This document shows positions 36,762 to 44,865 of a stretch of DNA of 62,420 nt, piece after piece (the stretch's first letter is position 1; every line of letters begins with the position of its first letter). Below the pieces are notes generated by a model. That model made no database searches. It was not told the DNA's origin and saw nothing but the letters and a program-made list of their open reading frames with translations. Origin of the DNA: an uncultured cyanobacterium. GTDB taxonomy: Bacteria > Cyanobacteriota > Cyanobacteriia > PCC-6307 > Cyanobiaceae. The stretch lies in assembly GCA_903882285.1 (NCBI GenBank), contig CAIRWM010000004.1, positions 1-62,420 of the forward strand, read 5' to 3'. A program made the position numbers and the translations under genes.

Positions 36762-38705
36762 ATGGCGGTGCTCGAACAGGGTCAGATTCAGATCCATACC
36801 GAGAACATCTTCCCGATCATCAAGAAGGCCGTGTACAGCGGCCATGAGGTGTTTCTGCGGGAGCTCGTGAGCAACGGCGTCGACGCCATCAGCAAGCGGC
36901 GCATGGCCGCCATGGCAGGTGACTGTAGCGAGGGCGAGGAGGGTCGCATCCAGATCCGCATCGACCGCGAGGCCAAGACCCTCACGATCAGTGACAACGG
37001 CATCGGTATGACGGCCGATGAAGTGAAGCGCTACATCAATCAGGTCGCCTTCTCGAGCGCAGAAGACTTCCTGCAGAAGTACCAGCGCGAGAGCGACGCA
37101 ATCATCGGTCACTTCGGTCTGGGGTTCTACTCCAGCTTCATGGTGGCCGCCCAGGTGGAGCTGGTGAGCCGCTCCGCCCGGGAGGGCAGCGAGGCGGTCC
37201 GCTGGAGCTGTGACGGCTCCCCCAACTTCACTCTCGAGGGTGCCGAACGCAGCGAGCCCGGCACCGATGTGATCCTGCACCTGATGGAGGAGGAACTCGA
37301 GTACATCGAGCCCGCCCGCATCCGCACCCTGATCACCACCTACTGCGACTTCCTGCCGGTGGAGGTGCAGCTGGAAGGGGAGACGATCAACAAGCGCCAG
37401 GCGCCCTGGCGCGCCTCTCCCCGCGACCTGAGCAACAACGACTACATCGAGCTCTATCGCTACCTCTATCCCTTCCAGGGTGATCCGCTCCTCTGGGTGC
37501 ACCTCAACACCGACTACCCCTACAACCTCCAGGGGATTCTCTATTTCCCCAGGATCGGTGGCCGCGCCGACTGGGAGAAGGGCGAGATCAAGCTCTACTG
37601 CAACCAGGTGTTTGTCAGCGATTCGATCAAGGAGGTCGTGCCCCGCTACCTGCTGCCCCTGCGCGGCGTGATCGACTCCCCCGACATCCCGCTCAACGTG
37701 AGCCGCTCCGCCCTGCAGACCGATCGGCGCGTGCGCTCGATCGGCGGCTTCGTGGCAAAAAAGGTGGCGGACCGCCTCAAGGAACTGCACCGCGACGAGC
37801 CGGGCCGCTACGCCGAGATCTGGCAGTCCCTGTCGCCGTTCATCAAGATCGGCGCTATGGAAGACGACAAGTTCGCCGACCAGGTGGCGGATCTGGTGCT
37901 GTACGGCACCACGGCCCAGCCTGGTGCTCCGGCAGACGAGGGCACCCCAGCTGAGGAAGCGGTGGAGCCGGGCCTCCTGCCGATCCTGGGAGCAGAGGGC
38001 AAGTCATACACCACCCTGGCCGGTTACCGCAGCCGCCTCGGCTCCGACCACAACAATCGCATTCTCTACTGCACCGATGAGGCCGGCCAGGCCGGCGCCC
38101 TGGCCCTGTGGAAGAGCCAGGGCGCGGAAGTGCTCCTGGCCGACTCCCTGATCGATGCCCAGTTCATCCCCTGGCTTGAGTACCGCCACGAGGATCTCAA
38201 GTTCCAACGGGTCGACGCCGAACTCGATGATTCGCTTCAGGAGAATGAGTCCGAGCTGAGCGATGCCGATGGCAAGGACAGCGGCGAGAAGCTGCGCGAG
38301 CTGTTCAGGAGCGCCCTCGCCGATGACAAGGTTACGATCCAGGTGCAGGGGCTCAAGGGAGACAACGCGCCAGCGGCCCTGATCCTGCTGCCCGAACAGA
38401 TGCGCCGCCTCAATGACATGGGAGCCCTGATGGAGCAGCGCCTGCCGGGCCTTCCCGAGCACCACGTGCTGCTGATCAACCGCCGCCATCCGCTGGTGGA
38501 AGGGTTGCTGAAGCTGGAGAGCGGTGCCGTGATCACCGCGACCGGCGGCGGAGACTCCCCCAGCCATCGGCTGGCCCTTAATCTCGGCCGCCATCTCTAC
38601 GAAATGGCCCGGCTGGCGGTGGGGGGCCTGGAGCCCAACCAGCTGGCCGGCTTCCAACAGCGCAGCAGCGACCTGATGGGGCAACTGATGCAGCGCTCCC
38701 TCTGA
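36762..38705 (+). CDS. htpG: Hsp90 chaperone HtpG
   Basis: A 647-residue Hsp90. The N-terminal GHKL ATPase carries VFLRELVSNGVDAISKRR, LTISDNGIGMTADEVKRYI and FGLGFYSSFMVAAQVELVSR. The middle domain contains YPFQGDPLLWVHLNTDYPYN, IKLYCNQVFVSDSIKEVVPR and GVIDSPDIPLNVSRSALQTD with the conserved Arg region, followed by a C-terminal dimerisation domain. In cyanobacteria HtpG supports heat and oxidative-stress tolerance and interacts with tetrapyrrole and phycobilisome proteins. No signal for heat regulation was recognised in the upstream gap. Confidence 0.97.
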   Translation: MAVLEQGQIQIHTENIFPIIKKAVYSGHEVFLRELVSNGVDAISKRRMAAMAGDCSEGEEGRIQIRIDREAKTLTISDNGIGMTADEVKRYINQVAFSSAEDFLQKYQRESDAIIGHFGLGFYSSFMVAAQVELVSRSAREGSEAVRWSCDGSPNFTLEGAERSEPGTDVILHLMEEELEYIEPARIRTLITTYCDFLPVEVQLEGETINKRQAPWRASPRDLSNNDYIELYRYLYPFQGDPLLWVHLNTDYPYNLQGILYFPRIGGRADWEKGEIKLYCNQVFVSDSIKEVVPRYLLPLRGVIDSPDIPLNVSRSALQTDRRVRSIGGFVAKKVADRLKELHRDEPGRYAEIWQSLSPFIKIGAMEDDKFADQVADLVLYGTTAQPGAPADEGTPAEEAVEPGLLPILGAEGKSYTTLAGYRSRLGSDHNNRILYCTDEAGQAGALALWKSQGAEVLLADSLIDAQFIPWLEYRHEDLKFQRVDAELDDSLQENESELSDADGKDSGEKLRELFRSALADDKVTIQVQGLKGDNAPAALILLPEQMRRLNDMGALMEQRLPGLPEHHVLLINRRHPLVEGLLKLESGAVITATGGGDSPSHRLALNLGRHLYEMARLAVGGLEPNQLAGFQQRSSDLMGQLMQRSL

Positions 38706-38761
38706 GCGTTGCAAGGTCCATATCTCCCAACTAAGGTTAGGCGTGCTGAGCGCCGTCCTTA

Positions 38762-38980
38762 ATGGTTTCCGGTGCCGCCTCCGTCTCTTCCCTGAGGTGT
38801 CGACTGGAGCTGGCGTTGCTGGGTGATGAGCAGCGGCTCCCCCAGTACCTGCTCAACCTGACCATGTTGATGGAGCGCATGGGCGGCAGCATTGCCCTAA
38901 TTCCCAGTCGGGACGACGATGGCAGCTCTGTCAAGGGCAGCGCCTTCCGATTGCGGTTGATGCGGGCCCCGGCATGCTGA
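38762..38980 (+). CDS. Small protein of unknown function
   Basis: A 72-residue reading frame starting with ATG and overlapping the start of the solute-binding protein by 7 bp. It contains LRCRLELALLGDEQRLPQYL and MLMERMGGSIALIPSRDDDG, and has no signal peptide. The middle part looks like a short alpha-beta peptide. I recognise no family. The tight overlap with the transporter operon supports it being translated. Confidence 0.5.
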   Translation: MVSGAASVSSLRCRLELALLGDEQRLPQYLLNLTMLMERMGGSIALIPSRDDDGSSVKGSAFRLRLMRAPAC

Positions 38981-40326
38981 GGCAGGCGCCCGGCCATGCC
39001 GCTGGCAATCGGCCCGGCAATCGGCAGCCTCAGGCAGGTGTGCTCCTGCTCGTGGCGGTGTTGACACTGCTGCTGATCGCGCTGCTCGGCATCGCCCAGC
39101 GACACGGCGTCGCCCCGGCCGCCGCCGGGCCCGTTCCGGTGCGTCTGCTGATGCCGGCACCGTTCGTGGACGCCACCGCTCCGCTGCTGAAGACCTTCCA
39201 TCGCAGCCACCCGAACCTGCGCCTCGAGGTGACGCGTGGACCGCTAGACACCGAGGCCATGTCCGATCTGGCGATCGGCGCTCTGCTGCTCGGGGAAACG
39301 CCCTACGACGTGATGCTCGTGGACGTCACCTGGACCGCCCGATATGCCGCCGCCGGCTGGCTGACCCCCCTCGAACCACTGCTGGGTAACGATGCCCTCG
39401 AGGGCATGGTGCCCGGGGCGCGCCTCGGTAACCACTTCGACGGCCACCTCTGGCGCATGCCCTTCAACGGAGACACCGGGCTGCTCTATTGGCGCACCGA
39501 CCTGATGGATAAGCCACCGGCCGACACGGCGGAGTTGGAGGAGATCGCCGGCCGTTTGCAACGCGAGGGCCTGGTGCGCTGGGGCTACGTATGGCAAGGG
39601 CGCCAGTACGAGGGTCTGAGCTGCGTCATGCTGGAGGTGTTGAATGGCTTTGGCGCCTACTGGTGGCGGCCGTCAGCTGAGGGGGTCGCTCCTGTCGCCG
39701 GCCAGACCGATCTCGCCAGTCCCGGGGCGATCCGCGCCGCCGCCTGGTTGCAGGGGCTGATCCGTCAGGGGATCACACCTCAGGCCGTCGCCAATGCCGC
39801 CGAAAATGAAACCCTGCAGCTATTCGCTGCCGGGGAGGCGGCCTTCATGCGCAACTGGCCCTATGCCTGGCGGGAGATCGAGAACGGTGGCGGCCCGGTG
39901 ACGGGTCATGTGGGCGTGACCCCGGTGCTGGCCGCTCCTGGCCAACAGACCGGCGGCACCCTCGGCACCTGGGGGTTCTCCCTGATCGCCGGTAGCCCCC
40001 ATCCCCGCGAGGCCGCGGAGGTGATCCGCTGGCTCACCGCACCGGACACCCAGCGCCAGCTCGTGATGGCCCAGGGCTATGCCCCCACCTGGAGCGCCCT
40101 CTACGACGACCCGGAGCTGGCCCGGCTCCAACCGCTCCTGGCGGTGCAGCGCCGTGCCCTGGAGGAGGCCCTGGTACGTCCGCTCACTCCGCTCTATGCC
40201 CAGCTCAGCGATCTGCTGCAGCGGCAGGTGAATGGCCTGATCAGCGGCGGCGGCTCAGCGCCGGCCGCCATGGCGGAGGCGCAGCGGCGCAGCAGCGTGC
40301 TGCTCGACGCTGCAAGCACCTCATGA
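38974..40326 (+). CDS. Sugar / compatible-solute ABC transporter binding protein
   Basis: A 450-residue extracellular solute-binding protein of the maltose/trehalose type. A hydrophobic anchor or signal segment (GVLLLVAVLTLLLIALLGIA) precedes a type I binding fold (VRLLMPAPFVDATAPLLKTF; MLVDVTWTARYAAAGWLTPL; GHLWRMPFNGDTGLLYWRTD; FAAGEAAFMRNWPYAWREIE). No lipobox Cys is seen, so it may be membrane-anchored by the uncleaved helix. With the two permeases and the ATPase that follow it resembles GgtBCDA, which imports glucosylglycerol, trehalose and sucrose in cyanobacteria; the substrate is not proven here. Confidence 0.88.
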   Translation: MLRQAPGHAAGNRPGNRQPQAGVLLLVAVLTLLLIALLGIAQRHGVAPAAAGPVPVRLLMPAPFVDATAPLLKTFHRSHPNLRLEVTRGPLDTEAMSDLAIGALLLGETPYDVMLVDVTWTARYAAAGWLTPLEPLLGNDALEGMVPGARLGNHFDGHLWRMPFNGDTGLLYWRTDLMDKPPADTAELEEIAGRLQREGLVRWGYVWQGRQYEGLSCVMLEVLNGFGAYWWRPSAEGVAPVAGQTDLASPGAIRAAAWLQGLIRQGITPQAVANAAENETLQLFAAGEAAFMRNWPYAWREIENGGGPVTGHVGVTPVLAAPGQQTGGTLGTWGFSLIAGSPHPREAAEVIRWLTAPDTQRQLVMAQGYAPTWSALYDDPELARLQPLLAVQRRALEEALVRPLTPLYAQLSDLLQRQVNGLISGGGSAPAAMAEAQRRSSVLLDAASTS

Positions 40327-41201
40327 GTCCCGGCCTGCTGGAGGGGCTGCTGATGCTGCCGGCGCTGCTGCTGCTCGCCCTGGTGTTTCTCTGGCCCCTC
40401 GGGGCGATGGCCTGGCTGAGCGGCCAGGCCAGTTCGGTACTCACCGGCCTGACGGCACTCCCCAACGGAGGCGCCAACTGGCTGCGCCTGCTCGGCGACG
40501 GCCGCTTCTGGCAGGACGCCGGCCAGACCCTGCGCTTTGCCCTGGTCTCGGTGGTGCTCGAGCTGCTGCTGGGGCTGGGCCTGGCCCTGCTGCTGCAACG
40601 CCCGGGCCGAGGCCGGGCCTGGCTGCGCACCCTGACCCTGCTCCCCTGGGCCTTGCCCACCACGGTGATGGCCCTGGGCTGGCGGTGGATCTACAACGAC
40701 CCCTTCGGCCCCCTCAACGCTCTACTTGGCCTGCTCGGGATCGGCCCCTACGGATTTCTCTCCAACCCCGCCACCTCCTGGCTGTTCACCGTGCTGGCTG
40801 ATGTGTGGAAAACAACCCCCTTCGTGGCCCTGCTGCTACTGGCGGGGCTGCAATCCATTCCACTGGAGCTGCGCGAGAGCCTCGAACTGGAGGGGGCGGG
40901 ACGCTGGCAGCGGCTGCGCCATCTCACCCTGCCCCTGCTGCTGCCCTACCTGAGTCTGGCGCTGTTGTTCCGCCTCACCCAGGCCCTGGGGGTGTTCGAT
41001 CTGGTGCAGGTGCTCACCGGCGGCGGACCGGCGGGCAGCACTGAAAGCCTCGCCCTCTATGCCTACCTCAACGCTATGCGCTTCCTGGATTTCGGCTACA
41101 GCGCCACCGTGGTGATGGGCACCTTCGTGCTGCTGCTGCTGGCGGTGAGCCTGGCCCTTTTGCTCTGGCGCCGCAGTCAGCCGCACCGGAGGCCGGCATG
41201 A
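40323..41201 (+). CDS. ABC sugar transporter permease, MalF/GgtC type
   Basis: A 292-residue permease with about six transmembrane helices, beginning LEGLLMLPALLLLALVFLWP. The coupling loop EAA motif is PLELRESLELEGAGRWQRLR (near residue 180) followed by a hydrophobic helix and FRLTQALGVFDLVQVLTGGG, a MalF-family end motif. It overlaps the binding-protein gene by 4 bp and the next permease by 4 bp, which indicates a single translationally coupled operon. Confidence 0.9.
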   Translation: MSPGLLEGLLMLPALLLLALVFLWPLGAMAWLSGQASSVLTGLTALPNGGANWLRLLGDGRFWQDAGQTLRFALVSVVLELLLGLGLALLLQRPGRGRAWLRTLTLLPWALPTTVMALGWRWIYNDPFGPLNALLGLLGIGPYGFLSNPATSWLFTVLADVWKTTPFVALLLLAGLQSIPLELRESLELEGAGRWQRLRHLTLPLLLPYLSLALLFRLTQALGVFDLVQVLTGGGPAGSTESLALYAYLNAMRFLDFGYSATVVMGTFVLLLLAVSLALLLWRRSQPHRRPA

Positions 41202-41998
41202 GAGCCCTGGTGCTGCTCTGGAGCCTGGGGCCGCTGTTCTTGCAGCTGTTCAGTTCGCTGGTCACGCCCGAGACCCTCGTTGATCCGGGCAAGATTGCCG
41301 GCGGCGGCCACTGGACCCTGGCGAACTACCGCGCCCTGCTGGGTGCCAGCCCCTCCTTCGGGCGCTACCTGCTCAACAGCGCCGTGGTGGGCAGCGGCAC
41401 GACGGCGCTGACCCTGCTCCTGGCGGTGCCCTGCGCCTACGGGCTCCAACGCCAGCGCGGGGCGATGCGCTGGAGCGTGATGGCGGCCCTGCTCGGCGCC
41501 GCCCTGTTCCCCACCGTGCTGCTGTTCCTGGCGTTACTGGGGCTGGCTCGGCGCTTCGACCTCGGCAACGACCTGCTAGCCCTCAGCCTGCCCTACGCCG
41601 GCCTGTCCCTGCCGCTGGCGGTGCTGCTACTGCGCACCGCCATTGCCGACCTCCCTCCGGAGCTGGAGGAGGCCGCCCAATTGGAGGGTCTCGATTTTGG
41701 CGAACGGGTGCGGCACGTGCTGCTGCCGCTGCTCAGCCCGGCCCTTGCCAGTACGGCCATTCTGGTGTTTCTGTTCAGCTGGAACGAGTACCCGATCGCC
41801 CTGACCTGGATCAGCCGCGCCGACCGGCTCACCCTGCCCACGGCGATCTCCCGCATCGCCGGCTCCTCCGTCTATGCCGTGCCCTACGGCGCCTTCGCCG
41901 CCGCCACGGTGCTGGGCAGCCTGCCCCTGCTGCTGCTGGTACTCCTCTTTCAGCGCTCGATCGTCAGTGGCCTGACCCAGGGGGCGATCAAGGGATGA
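41198..41998 (+). CDS. ABC sugar transporter permease, MalG/GgtD type
   Basis: The second permease of the transporter, 266 residues with about six transmembrane helices. It has the MalG-type features NSAVVGSGTTALTLLLAVPC, LLRTAIADLPPELEEAAQLE (the EAA coupling loop) and FLFSWNEYPIALTWISRADR near the C-terminus. It overlaps both neighbours by 4 bp. The start is ATG. Confidence 0.9.
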   Translation: MRALVLLWSLGPLFLQLFSSLVTPETLVDPGKIAGGGHWTLANYRALLGASPSFGRYLLNSAVVGSGTTALTLLLAVPCAYGLQRQRGAMRWSVMAALLGAALFPTVLLFLALLGLARRFDLGNDLLALSLPYAGLSLPLAVLLLRTAIADLPPELEEAAQLEGLDFGERVRHVLLPLLSPALASTAILVFLFSWNEYPIALTWISRADRLTLPTAISRIAGSSVYAVPYGAFAAATVLGSLPLLLLVLLFQRSIVSGLTQGAIKG

Positions 41999-43002
41999 GC
42001 GGCCTGCGGATCCAGAACCTGAGTCGCCAGCTTGGCAATCGCCTGCTGCTCGATGGCCTCGAGCTCACGGTCGCGCCTGGGGAATGCCTGGCCCTGCTCG
42101 GCCCGAGCGGCTGCGGCAAGACCACCACCCTGCGGCTGGTGGCGGGACTGGATCAGCCCAGCAGCGGCCGAATCCTGCTGGGCGGGGAGGACATCACCGG
42201 CCAGCCGGCCGGTCAGCGCCAGGTGGCGATGGTCTTTCAGAGCTACGCCCTCTATCCGCACCTGAGCGTGGCGGACAACCTCGCCCTCGGCCTGCGGGTG
42301 CGCGGCGTGCCGGCCCAGGAGCGGGAGCAACGGATCGCCACGGTGCTGGAGTTGCTGCAGCTGGGCAACCTGCGCAGCCGCCGCCCCGCCCAGCTCTCCG
42401 GTGGCCAGCGCCAGCGCGTTGCCCTGGCCAGGGCGCTGCTGCGCCAGCCGCGGGTGATGCTGCTCGACGAACCGATGAGCAACCTCGATGCCCAGCTGCG
42501 CGAGGAGCTGCGGCCGGAGTTGCGGCGCCTGCTGTGCGGCGCGGAGCCGCCGGTGCTCTACGTCACCCACGATCAGCAGGAGGCCCTGGGCCTGGCCGAC
42601 CGCATCGCCGTGCTCAAGGACGGCCGACTGCAGCAACTTGGTTTACCAAGACAACTCTATGAAGATCCTGCCAATCTCTTCGTCGCCTCCTTCCTCGGCC
42701 GGCCGGCGATCAACCTGCTGCCGGCGGAGGGCGGTCGCCTGCTGGGACTGCGCCCCGAGCACCTGAGGCCCACGGCTGCGGAGGGCCTGCCGGCACGGCT
42801 GCAGCGGCGCGAGTGGTGGGGCCATCAGCAGCTGCTCTTGCTGGACACCCCCCGCGGCGAGCTGCGCCTGCTGCTGCCCAGTGGCAGCGAGCCGGGGGAC
42901 AGCTTCCAGCTCGATTGGCCCCGCGCCTGCGAGCTCTGGTTCGAGGCCCGCAGCGGCGAGCGCCTGCGCGGCTTCGGCAGCGAGAACACCCGGGCACTTT
43001 GA
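41995..43002 (+). CDS. ABC transporter ATP-binding protein, MsmK/GgtA type
   Basis: A 335-residue ATPase expected to energise the two permeases. Walker A is LLGPSGCGKTTTLRLVAGLD (about residues 35-54), the Q-loop is VAMVFQSYALYPHLSVADNL, the signature is QLSGGQRQRVALARALLRQP, Walker B is VMLLDEPMSNLDAQLREELR and the switch His is in VLYVTHDQQEALGLADRIAV. A C-terminal OB/TOBE-type domain (GLRPEHLRPTAAEGLPARLQ) is typical of MalK-like subunits, where sugar regulators can bind. Confidence 0.92.
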   Translation: MSGLRIQNLSRQLGNRLLLDGLELTVAPGECLALLGPSGCGKTTTLRLVAGLDQPSSGRILLGGEDITGQPAGQRQVAMVFQSYALYPHLSVADNLALGLRVRGVPAQEREQRIATVLELLQLGNLRSRRPAQLSGGQRQRVALARALLRQPRVMLLDEPMSNLDAQLREELRPELRRLLCGAEPPVLYVTHDQQEALGLADRIAVLKDGRLQQLGLPRQLYEDPANLFVASFLGRPAINLLPAEGGRLLGLRPEHLRPTAAEGLPARLQRREWWGHQQLLLLDTPRGELRLLLPSGSEPGDSFQLDWPRACELWFEARSGERLRGFGSENTRAL

Positions 43003-43068
43003 TACAGTCACTCGGTACCTTTGCGGGTACGTGCCCTGCGGGGCTTCTCCTGATTTCAGCTGAACGTC

Positions 43069-43305
43069 ATGTCCCGGGTCTGCCAACTCACCGGCAAGCG
43101 CGCCAACAACGGCATGGCGGTCAGCCATTCCCACGTCCGCACCAAGAAACTGCAGCAGGTGAACCTGCAGGAGCGCCGCCTTTGGTGGGCCGAAGGCAAA
43201 CGCTTCGTCAAGCTACGCGTCTCCACCCGTGCCCTCAAGACCATCCAGAAAAAGGGGCTGGGCGCCTACGCCAAGGAACTGGGCGTCAACCTGGGCCGCC
43301 TCTGA
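43069..43305 (+). CDS. rpmB: 50S ribosomal protein L28
   Basis: A 78-residue ribosomal protein. It begins [20 protein letters not shown] and continues with [20 protein letters not shown] and [18 protein letters not shown], the L28 pattern. The 66-bp gap before it contains GATACAGT (43002-43009), a possible -10 box, so it need not depend on the transporter operon. Confidence 0.97.
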   Translation: MSRVCQLTGKRANNGMAVSHSHVRTKKLQQVNLQERRLWWAEGKRFVKLRVSTRALKTIQKKGLGAYAKELGVNLGRL

Positions 43306-43396
43306 GCGGTCTTCCTACCAATCTCCACTGTTGCTGGATCCACTCCACATTTTCGATGGTCGCCTCTAAGCCGATCGTCTTGAAGCCGTCAGTTCG

Positions 43397-44002
43397 ATGA
43401 AGCGCCGTACGCTTCTTTCATGGTTGTTGCCACTCTCTTTGGCTGGTACAACCCTCCTGAGGCGGCCGAGCCAGGCCCTAGCCCTTGGCGGGGTGCTCCC
43501 TGAGCTCGAACAGCTGGCTCCCGATTTCCAGCTCGACGGCGTGGCCCCGGCATTGGGTCAACAGCAGGTTCATGGCCTGGAGCAGGCTTCGAGCGAACCT
43601 GTTCCCACCAGCCTTGGCCTGAGCGATTTTCGCGGCCGCTGGCTGGTGCTGTACTTCTACCCTAAGGACTTCACCAGCGGCTGCACTTTGGAGGCCCGGG
43701 GGTTCCAGCAGACGCTGCCGGCCTTCCACGCTGCCACCGCCGAGGTGGTGGGTGTCAGCGCCGATGACCCCGATCAACACGCTTCCTTCTGTGGCAGCGA
43801 GGGTCTGGCCTACCCGCTGCTCTCTGATCCGGGGGGCTTGGTGAGCCGTCGTTACGGCTCCTGGATCGCCCCGTTCTCGCAGCGCCACACCTTCCTGATC
43901 GACCCCCAAGGCGAGCTTCGGGCGCGATGGACGGCGGTGCGTCCCGCCGGACACTCCGCCGAGGTGCTGGCCAAGCTGAGGGACCTCCAGGCCGGGATAT
44001 GA
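43397..44002 (+). CDS. Exported PrxQ/BCP-type peroxiredoxin, apparently 1-Cys
   Basis: A 201-residue thiol peroxidase that reduces peroxides. The N-terminus KRRTLLSWLLPLSLAGTTLL has a twin-arginine-like pair and a hydrophobic stretch, so it is probably routed to the thylakoid lumen or periplasm. The peroxidatic Cys lies in YPKDFTSGCTLEARGFQQTL (about residue 96). The resolving Cys usually five residues later in BCP/PrxQ is replaced by Arg. A second Cys is in HASFCGSEGLAYPLLSDPGG and might resolve or be regenerated by a partner. The gene overlaps the metallophosphatase start by 4 bp. Confidence 0.88.
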   Translation: MKRRTLLSWLLPLSLAGTTLLRRPSQALALGGVLPELEQLAPDFQLDGVAPALGQQQVHGLEQASSEPVPTSLGLSDFRGRWLVLYFYPKDFTSGCTLEARGFQQTLPAFHAATAEVVGVSADDPDQHASFCGSEGLAYPLLSDPGGLVSRRYGSWIAPFSQRHTFLIDPQGELRARWTAVRPAGHSAEVLAKLRDLQAGI

Positions 44003-44865
44003 GCACAGGTCACCGCGCAGGAGCCCTGCTCATGGCGCTGGCAACCCTGGGCGGCCTGGGCGCCTGGGCTGCCCCCCTGATGCTCAAGGGCAGCACAGCC
44101 CTGCACGTGTTGACGATCGCCGATGGCGGCAGCGGCACCGCCCCGCAGCGGGCCGTGGGCCAGCGCATGGCGGAGCGCCACCGAATGCGGGCGGTGGATC
44201 TGGTGCTGATGGCCGGCGACAACCTTTACGATCGTGGTGACCCAGCCGAAGCTGAGGCAAAGTTCCAGCGGCCCTACCGGGAGCTGCTCGACGCCGGCGT
44301 GCCCTTCCATGCGGTGCTGGGCAATCACGACATCCTCACCGGGCATGGCGTTCCCCAGCTGAACTACGCGCCGTTCGGCATGCAGGGGCGGTGGTACGCG
44401 CTGCGGCGCGGGCCGGTGGAGTTTTTCATGATCGACACCAACCGCGATGCCGCCTGGCAGCACCAGATGCCCTGGCTGAAGAAGGCTCTGGCCGCCAGCA
44501 CCGCCCCCTGGAAGGTGGTGATCGGCCATCACCCACTGCGCTCTTCCGGCCTCTACGGCGACGATCCCCGCGCCATCGCTCGACTAGCGCCGCTGTTCCG
44601 CCGCCATGGAGTGCAGCTCAGCATCAGTGGCCATGAGCACCACTACGAGCGCTCGCTGCCGATCAACGGAACTACCTATCTGGTGGTCGGCAACGCCGGA
44701 GCCTCGCTGCGCCCCGTGCTGCCGGGTCCTCGCAGCGCCCGGGCCGTAAGTACCTACGGCTTCACCGAACTGAGCTTCACGGATCAGGAGCTGCAAATCG
44801 AGGCCTGGAACAGCCTGGGTGAGCGCATCGATCAGGCTCGGATTGCCAGTAGCGGCAGCGGCTGA
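43999..44865 (+). CDS. Exported metallophosphoesterase, acid-phosphatase-like
   Basis: A 288-residue calcineurin-like phosphoesterase. A signal or anchor segment ([20 protein letters not shown]) leads into LHVLTIADGGSGTAPQRAVG, the metal-site motifs LVLMAGDNLYDRGDPAEAEA, HAVLGNHDILTGHGVPQLNY, VVIGHHPLRSSGLYGDD and LSISGHEHHYERSLPINGTT. The GDN-Y and GHEH-Y pattern matches purple acid phosphatase-like enzymes. It is likely to release phosphate from organic esters outside the cytoplasm; the substrate is unknown. The ATG at 43999 is chosen because it gives a clean ATGA overlap with the peroxiredoxin. Confidence 0.87.
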   Translation: MSTGHRAGALLMALATLGGLGAWAAPLMLKGSTALHVLTIADGGSGTAPQRAVGQRMAERHRMRAVDLVLMAGDNLYDRGDPAEAEAKFQRPYRELLDAGVPFHAVLGNHDILTGHGVPQLNYAPFGMQGRWYALRRGPVEFFMIDTNRDAAWQHQMPWLKKALAASTAPWKVVIGHHPLRSSGLYGDDPRAIARLAPLFRRHGVQLSISGHEHHYERSLPINGTTYLVVGNAGASLRPVLPGPRSARAVSTYGFTELSFTDQELQIEAWNSLGERIDQARIASSGSG

